Translations under genes and position numbers: made by a program
The notes under the pieces: generated by a model
Seen by the model: the letters and a program-made list of their open reading frames with translations, nothing else
Told to the model about the DNA's origin: nothing
Database searches by the model: none
Source: Pristionchus mayeri
Taxonomy: Eukaryota > Nematoda > Chromadorea > Rhabditida > Neodiplogasteridae
DNA length: 64,000 nt
Direction: 5' to 3'
Assembly (NCBI GenBank): GCA_036245805.1
Contig: BTRK01000004.1
Span: 7,812,001-7,876,000 of the forward strand
Shown: positions 36,348 to 48,600 of the stretch, piece by piece
How the letters are laid out: each line of letters begins with the position of its first letter
How positions within the stretch are numbered: position 1 is the first letter of the stretch

Positions 36348-37343
36348 ACCGTTCTCAAATCTTCTCAGCCTTTTGGCTAAGATAACCTCTTTTCAAATCT
36401 TATCGGCCTTTTGGCTAAGATAACCGCTTCTCAAATCTTCTCGGCCTTTTGGCTAAGATAACCGCTTCTCAACACTTCTCGGCCTTTTGGCTGAGATAAC
36501 CGCTTCTCAAATCTTCTCGGCCTTTTGGCTAAGATAACCGCTACTCAATCCTTCTCGGCCTTTTGGCTGAGATAACCGCTTCTCAAATCTTCTCGGCCTT
36601 TTGGCTAAGATAACCGCTTCTCAACCCTTCTCAGCCTTTTGGCTAAGATAACCGCTTCTCAACCCTTCTCGGCCTTTTGGCTAAGAAAACCGCTTCTCAA
36701 ATCTTATCTGCCTTTTGGCTAAGATAACCGCTTCTCAACCCTTCTCAGCCTTTTGGCTAAGATAACCGCTTCTCAACCCTTCTCAGCCTTTTGGCTAAGA
36801 TAACCGCTTCTCAACCCTTCTCAGCCTTTTGGCTAAGATAACCGCTTCTCAAATCTTCTCGGCCTTTTGGCTAAGATAACCGCTTCTCAAATCTTCTCTG
36901 CCTTTTGGCTAAGATAACCGCTTCTCAAATCTTCTCGGCCTTTTGGCTGAGATAACCGCTTCTCAAATCTTCTCGGCCTTTTGGCTGAGATAACCGCTTC
37001 TCAACCCTTCTCAGCCTTTTGGCTAAGATAACCTCTTCTCAACCCTTCTCGGCCTTTTGGCTGAGATAACCGCTTCTCAAATATTCACGGCCTTTTGGCT
37101 GAGATCACAGTTTCTCAACCCTTCTCGGCCTTTTGGCTAAGATAACCGCTTCTCAAATCTTCTCGGCCTTTTGGCTGAGATAACCGCTTCTCAACCCTTC
37201 TCAGCCTTTTGGCTAAGATAACCGCTTCTCAACCCTTCTCGGCCTTTTGGCTAAGATAACCTCTTTTCAAATCTTCTCGGCCTTTTGGCTAAGATAACCG
37301 CTTCTCAAATCTTCTCGGCCTTTTGGCTAAGATAACCGCTTCT
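36348..37343 (+). repeat. 996-bp module, copy 4
   Basis: It lies 7,558 bp after copy 2 (199 monomers minus 4 bases), with AGAAAACC at 36,684 and ATATTCACGG at 37,079. Like copy 2 it runs on into GAATCC/CGACC, so copies 2 and 4 are probably closest relatives. This is the last ATATTCACGG unit of the window. Confidence 0.82.
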
Positions 37344-39024
37344 GAATCCTTCTCGACCTTTTGGCTAAGATAACCGCTTCTGAATCCTTCTCGACCTTTT
37401 GGCTAAGATAACCGCTTCTCAAATCTTCTCGGCCTTTTAGCTAAGATAACCGCTTCTCAACCCTTCTCGGCCTTTTGGCTAAGATAACCGCTTCTCAAAT
37501 CTTCTCGGCCTTTTGGCTAAGATAACCGCATCTCAAATCTTCTCGGCCTTTTGGCTAAGATATCCGCTACTCAATCCTTCTCGGCCTTTTGGCTAAGATA
37601 ACCGCTTCTCAACCCTTCTCGGCCTTTTGGCTAAGATAACCGCTTCTCAAATCTTCTCGGCCTTTTGGCTAAGGTAACCGCTTCTCAACCCTTCTCGGCC
37701 TTTTGGCTAAGATAACCGCTTCTCAAATCTTCTCGGCCTTTTGGCTAAGATAACCGCATCTCAAATCTTCTCGGCCTTTTGGCTAAGATAACCGCTACTC
37801 AATCCTTCTCGGCCTTTTGGCTGAGATAACCGCTTCTCAAATCTTCTCGGCCTTTTGGCTAAGATAACCGCTTCTCAACCCTTCTCGGCCTTTTGGCTAA
37901 GATAACCGCTTCTCAAATCTTCTCGGCCTTTTGGCTGAGATAACCGCTTCTCAACCCTTCTCAGCCTTTTGGCTAAGATAACCGCTTCTCAACCCTTCTC
38001 GGCCTTTTGGCTAAGATAACCTCTTTTCAAATCTTCTCGGCCTTTTGGCTAAGATAACCGCTTCTCAAATCTTCTCGGCCTTTTGGCTAAGATAACCGCT
38101 TCTGAATCCTTCTCGACCTTTTGGCTAAGATAACCGCTTCTCAACCCTTCTCAGCCTTTTGGCTAAGATAACGGCTTCTCAACCCTTCTCGGCCTTTTGG
38201 CTAAGATAACCTCTTTTCAAATCTTCTCGGCCTTTTGGCTAAGATAACCGCTTCTCAACCCTTCTCGGCCTTTTGGCTGAGATAACCGCTTCTCAAATCT
38301 TCTCGGCCTTTTGGCTAAGATAACCGCTTCTCAAATCTTCTCGGCCTTTTGGCTAAGATAACCGCATCTCAAATCTTCTCGGCCTTTTGGCTAAGATAAC
38401 CGCTACTCAATCCTTCTCGGCCTTTTGGCTGAGATAACCGCTTCTCAAATCTTCTCGGCCTTTTGGCTAAGATAACCGCTTCTCAACCCTTCTCAGCCTT
38501 TTGGCTAAGATAACCGCTTCCCAACCCTTCTCGGCCTTTTGGCTAAGATAACCGCTTCTCAAATCTTATCTGCCTTTTGGCTGAGATAACCGCTTCTCAA
38601 CCCTTCTCAGCCTTTTGGCTAAGATAACCGCTTCTCAACCCTTCTCGGCCTTTTGGCTAAGATAACCTCTTTTCAAATCTTCTCGGCCTTTTGGCTAAGA
38701 TAACCGCTTCTCAAATCTTCTCGGCCTTTTGGCTAAGATAACCGCTTCTGAATCCTTCTCGACCTTTTGGCTAAGATAACCGCTTCTCAACCCTTCTCAG
38801 CCTTTTGGCTAAGATAACGGCTTCTCAACCCTTCTCGGCCTTTTGGCTAAGATAACCTCTTTTCAAATCTTCTCGGCCTTTTGGCTAAGATAACCGCTAC
38901 TCAATCCTTCTCGGCCTTTTGGCTGAGATAACCGCTTCTCAAATCTTCTCGGCCTTTTGGCTAAGATAACCGCTTCTCAACCCTTCTCAGCCTTTTGGCT
39001 AAGATAACCGCTTCCCAACCCTTC

Positions 39025-41794
39025 TCGGCCTTTTGGCTAAGATAACCGCTTCTCAAATCTTATCTGCCTTTTGGCTGAGATAACCGCTTCTCAACCCTTC
39101 TCAGCCTTTTGGCTAAGATAACCGCTTCTCAACCCTTCTCGGCCTTTTGGCTAAGATAACCTCTTTTCAAATCTTCTCGGCCTTTTGGCTAAGATAACCG
39201 CTTCTCAAATCTTCTCGGCCTTTTGGCTAAGATAACCGCTTCTGAATCCTTCTCGACCTTTTGGCTAAGATAACCGCTTCTCAACCCTTCTCAGCCTTTT
39301 GGCTAAGATAACGGCTTCTCAACCCTTCTCGGCCTTTTGGCTAAGATAACCTCTTTTCAAATCTTCTCGGCCTTTTGGCTAAGATAACCGCTTCTCAACC
39401 CTTCTCGGCCTTTTGGCTGAGATAACCGCTTCTCAAATCTTCTCGGCCTTTTGGCTAAGATAACCGCTTCTCAAATCTTCTCGGCCTTTTGGCTAAGATA
39501 ACCGCTTCTGAATCCTTCTCGACCTTTTGGCTGAGATAACCGCTTCTCAAATCTTCTCGGCCTTTTGGCTAAGATAACCGCTTCTCAACCCTTCTCGGCC
39601 TTTTGGCTAAGATAACCGCTTCTCAAATCTTCTCGGCCTTTTGGCTAAGATAACCGCATCTCAAATCTTCTCGGCCTTTTGGCTAAGATAACCGCTACTC
39701 AATCCTTCTCGGCCTTTTGGCTGAGATAACCGCTTCTCAAATCTTCTCGGCCTTTTGGCTAAGATAACCGCTTCTCAACCCTTCTCAGCTTTTTGGCTAA
39801 GATAACCGCTTCCCAACCCTTCTCGGCCTTTTGGCTAAGATAACCGCTTCTCAAATCTTCTCGGCCTTTTGGCTGAGATAACCGTTCTCAAATCTTCTCA
39901 GCCTTTTGGCTAAGATAACCTCTTTTCAAATCTTATCGGCCTTTTGGCTAAGATAACCGCTTCTCAAATCTTATCTGCCTTTTGGCTGAGATAACCGCTT
40001 CTCAACCCTTCTCAGCCTTTTGGCTAAGATAACCGCTTCTCAACCCTTCTCGGCCTTTTGGCTAAGATAACCTCTTTTCAAATCTTCTCGGCCTTTTGGC
40101 TAAGATAACCGCTTCTCAAATCTTCTCGGCCTTTTGGCTAAGATAACCGCTTCTGAATCCTTCTCGACCTTTTGGCTAAGATAACCGCTTCTCAACCCTT
40201 CTCAGCCTTTTGGCTAAGATAACGGCTTCTCAACCCTTCTCGGCCTTTTGGCTAAGATAACCTCTTTTCAAATCTTCTCGGCCTTTTGGCTAAGATAACC
40301 GCTTCTCAACCCTTCTCGGCCTTTTGGCTGAGATAACCGCTTCTCAAATCTTCTCGGCCTTTTGGCTAAGATAACCGCTTCTCAAATCTTCTCGGCCTTT
40401 TGGCTAAGATAACCGCTTCTGAATCCTTCTCGACCTTTTGGCTGAGATAACCGCTTCTCAAATCTTCTCGGCCTTTTGGCTAAGATAACCGCTTCTCAAC
40501 CCTTCTCGGCCTTTTGGCTAAGATAACCGCTTCTCAAATCTTCTCGGCCTTTTGGCTAAGATAACCGCATCTCAAATCTTCTCGGCCTTTTGGCTAAGAT
40601 AACCGCTACTCAATCCTTCTCGGCCTTTTGGCTGAGATAACCGCTTCTCAAATCTTCTCGGCCTTTTGGCTAAGATAACCGCTTCTCAACCCTTCTCAGC
40701 TTTTTGGCTAAGATAACCGCTTCCCAACCCTTCTCGGCCTTTTGGCTAAGATAACCGCTTCTCAAATCTTCTCGGCCTTTTGGCTGAGATAACCGTTCTC
40801 AAATCTTCTCAGCCTTTTGGCTAAGATAACCTCTTTTCAAATCTTATCGGCCTTTTGGCTAAGATAACCGCTTCTCAAATCTTATCTGCCTTTTGGCTGA
40901 GATAACCGCTTCTCAACCCTTCTCAGCCTTTTGGCTAAGATAACCGCTTCTCAACCCTTCTCGGCCTTTTGGCTAAGATAACCTCTTTTCAAATCTTCTC
41001 GGCCTTTTGGCTAAGATAACCGCTTCTCAAATCTTCTCGGCCTTTTGGCTAAGATAACCGCTTCTGAATCCTTCTCGACCTTTTGGCTAAGATAACCGCT
41101 TCTCAACCCTTCTCAGCCTTTTGGCTAAGATAACGGCTTCTCAACCCTTCTCGGCCTTTTGGCTAAGATAACCTCTTTTCAAATCTTCTCGGCCTTTTGG
41201 CTAAGATAACCGCTTCTCAACCCTTCTCGGCCTTTTGGCTGAGATAACCGCTTCTCAAATCTTCTCGGCCTTTTGGCTAAGATAACCGCTTCTCAAATCT
41301 TCTCGGCCTTTTGGCTAAGATAACCGCTTCTGAATCCTTCTCGACCTTTTGGCTGAGATAACCGCTTCTCAAATCTTCTCGGCCTTTTGGCTAAGATAAC
41401 CGCTTCTCAACCCTTCTCGGCCTTTTGGCTAAGATAACCGCTTCTCAAATCTTCTCGGCCTTTTGGCTAAGATAACCGCATCTCAAATCTTCTCGGCCTT
41501 TTGGCTAAGATAACCGCTACTCAATCCTTCTCGGCCTTTTGGCTGAGATAACCGCTTCTCAAATCTTCTCGGCCTTTTGGCTAAGATAACCGCTTCTCAA
41601 CCCTTCTCAGCTTTTTGGCTAAGATAACCGCTTCCCAACCCTTCTCGGCCTTTTGGCTAAGATAACCGCTTCTCAAATCTTCTCGGCCTTTTGGCTGAGA
41701 TAACCGTTCTCAAATCTTCTCAGCCTTTTGGCTAAGATAACCTCTTTTCAAATCTTATCGGCCTTTTGGCTAAGATAACCGCTTCTCAAATCTT
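39025..41794 (+). repeat. 24-monomer (911-bp) higher-order repeat, three tandem copies
   Basis: The period is 911 bp: 23 monomers of 38 bp and one of 37 bp. Bases 39,025-39,935 match the next copy at 39,936-40,846 and the third at 40,847-41,757, with the match running on to 41,794. Landmarks: TTATCTGCC with CTGAG (39,061; 39,972; 40,883), AGCTTTTTGGCT (39,787; 40,698; 41,609) and the 37-bp unit (39,881; 40,792; 41,703). The monomer order is the same in all copies, and I saw no base difference. The tail of a fourth copy, 910 bp on, is at about 42,180-42,650. Confidence 0.88.
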
Positions 41795-42090
41795 CTCGGC
41801 CTTTTGGCTAAGATAACCGCTTCTCAACACTTCTCGGCCTTTTGGCTGAGATAACCGCTTCTCAAATCTTCTCGGCCTTTTGGCTAAGATAACCGCTACT
41901 CAATCCTTCTCGGCCTTTTGGCTGAGATAACCGCTTCTCAAATCTTCTCGGCCTTTTGGCTAAGATAACCGCTTCTCAACCCTTCTCAGCCTTTTGGCTA
42001 AGATAACCGCTTCTCAACCCTTCTCGGCCTTTTGGCTAAGAAAACCGCTTCTCAAATCTTATCTGCCTTTTGGCTAAGATAACCGCTTCT
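41703..42090 (+). repeat. Truncated fifth copy of the 996-bp module
   Basis: It starts with the 37-bp unit at 41,703 and keeps TTATCGG, CAACAC, GCTACTC and AGAAAACC (42,039), offset 5,355 bp from copy 4. It then breaks off after TTATCTGCC into a CGGCTTTTTGGCTGA core and another 37-bp unit (42,120). The ATATTCACGG half is missing. A similar truncated version begins at 45,158 with one extra monomer. Confidence 0.75.
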
Positions 42091-42650
42091 CAAATCTTCT
42101 CGGCTTTTTGGCTGAGATAACCGTTCTCAAATCTTCTCAGCCTTTTGGCTAAGATAACCTCTTTTCAAATCTTCTCGGCCTTTTGGCTAAGATAACCGCT
42201 TCTCAAATCTTCTCGGCCTTTTGGCTAAGATAACCGCTTCTGAATCCTTCTCGACCTTTTGGCTGAGATAACCGCTTCTCAAATCTTCTCGGCCTATTGG
42301 CTAAGATAACCGCTTCTCAACCCTTCTCGGCCTTTTGGCTAAGATAACCGCTTCTCAAATCTTCTCGGCCTTTTGGCTAAGATAACCGCATCTCAAATCT
42401 TCTCGGCCTTTTGGCTAAGATAACCGCTACTCAATCCTTCTCGGCCTTTTGGCTGAGATAACCGCTTCTCAAATCTTCTCGGCCTTTTGGCTAAGATAAC
42501 CGCTTCTCAACCCTTCTCAGCTTTTTGGCTAAGATAACCGCTTCCCAACCCTTCTCGGCCTTTTGGCTAAGATAACCGCTTCTCAAATCTTCTCGGCCTT
42601 TTGGCTGAGATAACCGTTCTCAAATCTTCTCAGCCTTTTGGCTAAGATAA

Positions 42651-45600
42651 CCGCTTCTCAAATCTTCTCGGCCTTTTGGCTGAGATAACCGCTTCTCAAA
42701 TCTTCTCGGCCTTTTGGCTAAGATAACCGCTTCTCAACCCTTCTCAGCCTTTTGGCTAAGATAACCGCTTCTCAACCCTTCTCGGCCTTTTGGCTAAGAT
42801 AACCGCTTCTCAACACTTCTCGGCCTTTTGGCTGAGATAACCGCTTCTCAAATCTTCTCGGCCTTTTGGCTAAGATAACCGCTTCTCAACCCTTCTCGAC
42901 CTTTTGGCTAAGATAACCGCTTCTCAAATCTTCTCGGCCTTTTGGCTAAGATAACCGCTTCTCAACACTTCTCGGCCTTTTGGCTGAGATAACCGCTTCT
43001 CAAATCTTCTCGGCCTTTTGGCTAAGATAACCGCTTCTCAACCCTTCTCAGCCTTTTGGCTAACATAACCGCTTCTCAACCCTTCTCAGCCTTTTGGCTA
43101 AGATAACCGCTTCTCAACACTTCTCGGCCTTTTGGCTGAGATAACCGCTTCTCAAATCTTCTCGGCCTTTTGGCTAAGATAACCGCTTCTCAACCCTTCT
43201 CGGCCTTTTGGCTAAGATAACCGCTTCTCAAATCTTCTCGGCCTTTTGGCTAAGATAACCGCATCTCAAATCTTCTCGGCCTTTTGGCTAAGATATCCGC
43301 TACTCAATCCTTCTCGGCCTTTTGGCTAAGATAACCGCTTCTCAACCCTTCTCGGCCTTTTGGCTAAGATAACCGCTTCTCAAATCTTCTCGGCCTTTTG
43401 GCTAAGATAACCGCTTCTCAACCCTTCTCGGCCTTTTGGCTAAGATAACCGCTTCTCAAATCTTCTCGGCCTTTTGGCTAAGATAACCGCATCTCAAATC
43501 TTCTCGGCCTTTTGGCTAAGATAACCGCTACTCAATCCTTCTCGGCCTTTTGGCTGAGATAACCGCTTCTCAAATCTTCTCGGCCTTTTGGCTAAGATAA
43601 CCGCTTCTCAACCCTTCTCGGCCTTTTGGCTAAGATAACCGCTTCTCAAATCTTCTCGGCCTTTTGGCTAAGATAACCGCTACTCAATCCTTCTCGGCCT
43701 TTTGGCTGAGATAACCGCTTCTCAAATCTTCTCGGCCTTTTGGCTAAGATAACCGCTTCTCAACCCTTCTCGGCCTTTTGGCTAAGATAACCTCTTTTCA
43801 AATCTTCTCGGCCTTTTGGCTAAGATAACCGCTTCTCAAATCTTCTCGGCCTTTTGGCTAAGATAACCGCTTCTGAATCCTTCTCGACCTTTTGGCTAAG
43901 ATAACCGCTTCTCAACCCTTCTCAGCCTTTTGGCTAAGATAACGGCTTCTCAACCCTTCTCGGCCTTTTGGCTAAGATAACCTCTTTTCAAATCTTCTCG
44001 GCCTTTTGGCTAAGATAACCGCTTCTCAACCCTTCTCGGCCTTTTGGCTGAGATAACCGCTTCTCAAATCTTCTCGGCCTTTTGGCTAAGATAACCGCTT
44101 CTCAAATCTTCTCGGCCTTTTGGCTAAGATAACCGCATCTCAAATCTTCTCGGCCTTTTGGCTAAGATAACCGCTACTCAATCCTTCTCGGCCTTTTGGC
44201 TGAGATAACCGCTTCTCAAATCTTCTCGGCCTTTTGGCTAAGATAACCGCTTCTCTACCCTTCTCAGCCTTTTGGCTAAGATAACCGCTTCCCAACCCTT
44301 CTCGGCCTTTTGGCTAAGATAACCGCTTCTCAAATCTTATCTGCCTTTTGGCTGAGATAACCGCTTCTCAACCCTTCTCAGCCTTTTGGCTAAGATAACC
44401 GCTTCTCAACCCTTCTCGGCCTTTTGGCTAAGATAACCTCTTTTCAAATCTTCTCGGCCTTTTGGCTAAGATAACCGCTTCTCAAATCTTCTCGGCCTTT
44501 TGGCTAAGATAACCGCTTCTGAATCCTTCTCGACCTTTTGGCTAAGATAACCGCTTCTCAACCCTTCTCAGCCTTTTGGCTAAGATAACGGCTTCTCAAC
44601 CCTTCTCGGCCTTTTGGCTAAGATAACCTCTTTTCAAATCTTCTCGGCCTTTTGGCTAAGATAACCGCTTCTCAACCCTTCTCGGCCTTTTGGCTGAGAT
44701 AACCGCTTCTCAAATCTTCTCGGCCTTTTGGCTAAGATAACCGCTTCTCAAATCTTCTCGGCCTTTTGGCTAAGATAACCGCTTCTGAATCCTTCTCGAC
44801 CTTTTGGCTGAGATAACCGCTTCTCAAATCTTCTCGGCCTTTTGGCTAAGATAACCGCTTCTCAACCCTTCTCGGCCTTTTGGCTAAGATAACCGCTTCT
44901 CAAATCTTCTCGGCCTTTTGGCTAAGATAACCGCATCTCAAATCTTCTCGGCCTTTTGGCTAAGATAACCGCTACTCAATCCTTCTCGGCCTTTTGGCTG
45001 AGATAACCGCTTCTCAAATCTTCTCGGCCTTTTGGCTAAGATAACCGCTTCTCAACCCTTCTCAGCTTTTTGGCTAAGATAACCGCTTCCCAACCCTTCT
45101 CGGCCTTTTGGCTAAGATAACCGCTTCTCAAATCTTCTCGGCCTTTTGGCTGAGATAACCGTTCTCAAATCTTCTCAGCCTTTTGGCTGAGATAACCGCT
45201 TCTCAAATCTTCTCGGCCTTTTGGCTAAGATAACCTCTTTTCAAATCTTATCGGCCTTTTGGCTAAGATAACCGCTTCTCAAATCTTCTCGGCCTTTTGG
45301 CTAAGATAACCGCTTCTCAACACTTCTCGGCCTTTTGGCTGAGATAACCGCTTCTCAAATCTTCTCGGCCTTTTGGCTAAGATAACCGCTACTCAATCCT
45401 TCTCGGCCTTTTGGCTGAGATAACCGCTTCTCAAATCTTCTCGGCCTTTTGGCTAAGATAACCGCTTCTCAACCCTTCTCAGCCTTTTGGCTAAGATAAC
45501 CGCTTCTCAACCCTTCTCGGCCTTTTGGCTAAGAAAACCGCTTCTCAAATCTTATCTGCCTTTTGGCTAAGATAACCGCTTCTCAAATCTTCTCGGCTTT

Positions 45601-48600
45601 TTGGCTGAGATAACCGTTCTCAAATCTTCTCAGCCTTTTGGCTAAGATAACCTCTTTTCAAATCTTCTCGGCCTTTTGGCTAAGATAACCGCTTCTCAAA
45701 TCTTCTCGGCCTTTTGGCTAAGATAACCGCTTCTCAACACTTCTCGGCCTTTTGGCTGAGATAACCGCTTCTCAAATCTTCTCGGCCTTTTGGCTAAGAT
45801 AACCGCTTCTCAACCCTTCTCGACCTTTTGGCTAAGATAACCGCTTCTCAAATCTTCTCGGCCTTTTGGCTAAGATAACCGCTTCTCAACACTTCTCGGC
45901 CTTTTGGCTGAGATAACCGCTTCTCAAATCTTCTCGGCCTTTTGGCTAAGATAACCGCTTCTCAACCCTTCTCAGCCTTTTGGCTAACATAACCGCTTCT
46001 CAACCCTTCTCAGCCTTTTGGCTAAGATAACCGCTTCTCAACACTTCTCGGCCTTTTGGCTGAGATAACCGCTTCTCAAATCTTCTCGGCCTTTTGGCTG
46101 AGATAACCGCTTCTCAAATCTTCTCGGCCTTTTGGCTAAGATGACCTCTTCTCAACCCTTCTCGGCCTTTTGGCTAAGATAACCGCTTCTCAAATCTTCT
46201 CGGCCTTTTGGCTAAGATAACCGCTTCTCAACACTTCTCGGCCTTTTGGCTGAGATAACCGCTTCTCAAATCTTCTCGGCCTTTTGGCTAAGATAACCGC
46301 TTCTCAACACTTCTCGGCCTTTTGGCTGAGATAACCGCTTCTCAAATCTTCTCGGCCTTTTGGCTAAGATAACCGCTTCTCAACCCTTCTCAGCCTTTTG
46401 GCTAAGATAACTGCTTCTCAACACTTCTCGGCCTTTTGGCTGAGATAACCGCTTCTCAAATCTTCTCGGCCTTTTGGCTGAGATAACCGCTTCTCAAATC
46501 TTCTCGGCCTTTTGGCTAAGATAACCTCTTCTCAAATCTTCTCGGCCTTTTGGCTAAGATAACCGCTTCTCAACACTTCTCGGCCTTTTGGCTAAGATAA
46601 CCGCTTCCCAACACTTCTCGGCCTTTTGGCTGAGATAACCGCTTCTCAAATCTTATCTGCCTTTTGGCTAAGATAACCTCTTTTCAAATCTTCTCGGCCT
46701 TTTGGCTAAGATAACCGCTTCTCAAATCTTCTCGGCCTTTTGGCTAAGATAACCGCTTCTGAATCCTTCTCGACCTTTTGGCTGAGATAACCGCTTCTCA
46801 AATGTTCTCGGCCTTTTGGCTAAGATAACCGCTTCTCAACCCTTCTCGGCCTTTTGGCTAAGATAACCGCTTCTCAAATCTTCTCGGCCTTTTGGCTAAG
46901 ATAACCGCATCTCAAATCTTCTCGGCCTTTTGGCTAAGATAACCGCTACTCAATCCTTCTCGGCCTTTTGGCTGAGATAACCGCTTCTCAAATCTTCTCG
47001 GCCTTTTGGCTAAGATGACCGCTTCTCAACCCTTCTCAGCCTTTTGGCTAAGATAACCGCTTCTCAACTCTTCTCGGCCTTTTGGCTAAGATAACCGCTT
47101 CTCAAATCTTATCTGCCTTTTGGCTAAGATAACCGCTTCTCAAATCTTCTCGGCCTTTTGGCTAAGATAACCGCTTCTCAACCCTTCTCGGCCTTTTGGC
47201 TAAGATAACCGCTTCTCAAATCTTATCTGCCTTTTGGCTAAGATAACCTCTTTTCAAATCTTCTCGGCCTTTTGGCTAAGATAACCGCTTCTCAAATCTT
47301 CTCGGCCTTTTGGCTAAGATAACCGCTTCTCAACACTTCTCGGCCTTTTGGCTAAGATAACCGCTTCTCAACACTTCTCGGCCTTTTGGCTGAGATAACC
47401 TCTCCTCAACCCTTCTCGGCCTTTTGGCTGAGATAACCGCTTCTCAAATCTTCTCGGCCTTTTGGCTGAGATAACCGTTCTCAAATCTTCTCAGCCTTTT
47501 GGCTAAGATAACCTCTTTTCAAATCTTCTCGGCCTTTTGGCTAAGATAACCGCTTCTCAAATCTTCTCGGCCTTTTGGCTAAGATAACCGCTTCTCAACA
47601 CTTCTCGGCCTTTTGGCTGAGATAACCGCTTCTCAAATCTTCTCGGCCTTTTGGCTAAGATAACCGCTTCTCAACACTTCTCGACCTTTTGGCTAAGATA
47701 ACCGCTTCTCAAATCTTCTCGGCCTTTTGGCTAAGATAACCGCTTCTCAACACTTCTCGGCCTTTTGGCTGAGATAACCGCTTCTCAAATCTTCTCGGCC
47801 TTTTGGCTAAGATGACCGCTTCTCAACCCTTCTCAGCCTTTTGGCTAAGATAACCGCTTCTCAACTCTTCTCGGCCTTTTGGCTAAGATAACCGCTTCTC
47901 AAATCTTATCTGCCTTTTGGCTAAGATAACCGCTTCTCAAATCTTCTCGGCCTTTTGGCTAAGATAACCGCTTCTCAACCCTTCTCGGCCTTTTGGCTAA
48001 GATAACCGCTTCTCAAATCTTATCTGCCTTTTGGCTAAGATAACCTCTTTTCAAATCTTCTCGGCCTTTTGGCTAAGATAACCGCTTCTCAAATCTTCTC
48101 GGCCTTTTGGCTAAGATAACCGCTTCTCAACACTTCTCGGCCTTTTGGCTAAGATAACCGCTTCTCAACACTTCTCGGCCTTTTGGCTGAGATAACCTCT
48201 CCTCAACCCTTCTCGGCCTTTTGGCTGAGATAACCGCTTCTCAAATCTTCTCGGCCTTTTGGCTGAGATAACCGTTCTCAAATCTTCTCAGCCTTTTGGC
48301 TAAGATAACCTCTTTTCAAATCTTCTCGGCCTTTTGGCTAAGATAACCGCTTCTCAAATCTTCTCGGCCTTTTGGCTAAGATAACCGCTTCTCAACACTT
48401 CTCGGCCTTTTGGCTGAGATAACCGCTTCTCAAATCTTCTCGGCCTTTTGGCTAAGATAACCGCTTCTCAACACTTCTCGACCTTTTGGCTAAGATAACC
48501 GCTTCTCAAATCTTCTCGGCCTTTTGGCTAAGATAACCGCTTCTCAACACTTCTCGGCCTTTTGGCTGAGATAACCGCTTCTCAAATCTTCTCGGCCTTT

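Larger units (their letters stand above)
11525..37110 (+). repeat. Fifteen monomers with ATATTCACGG and GATCACAG junction
   Basis: These are sister units of the TTAT class that keep the TTTT loop. AAATATTC begins at 11525, 12735, 14445, 17515, 19035, 21315, 22113, 24886, 25760, 26596, 27470, 29521, 31876, 34231 and 37079. Spacings are whole numbers of monomers once the 1-base and 5-base deletions are counted (for example 40, 60, 21, 73, 23, 22, 23, 54, 62, 62 and 75). I found none before 8,500 or after 37,110, so they mark one homogenisation domain and date its duplications. Confidence 0.85.
24155..42650 (+). repeat. Zone D: central domain of module and 24-mer higher-order repeats
   Basis: This domain holds the 37-bp deletion unit followed by CTCTTTTCAAATCTTATCGGCC, the AGAAAACC junction (24,491; 26,201; 29,126; 31,481; 36,684; 42,039), and the AGCTTTTTGGCT core (24,061 just upstream, then 28,696; 31,051; 32,950; 35,305; 36,254; 39,787; 40,698; 41,609; 42,519). 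These markers recur in fixed order, and blocks of 24, 25, 45, 50, 62 and 75 monomers separate them. The domain is the most thoroughly homogenised part of the window. Confidence 0.8.
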
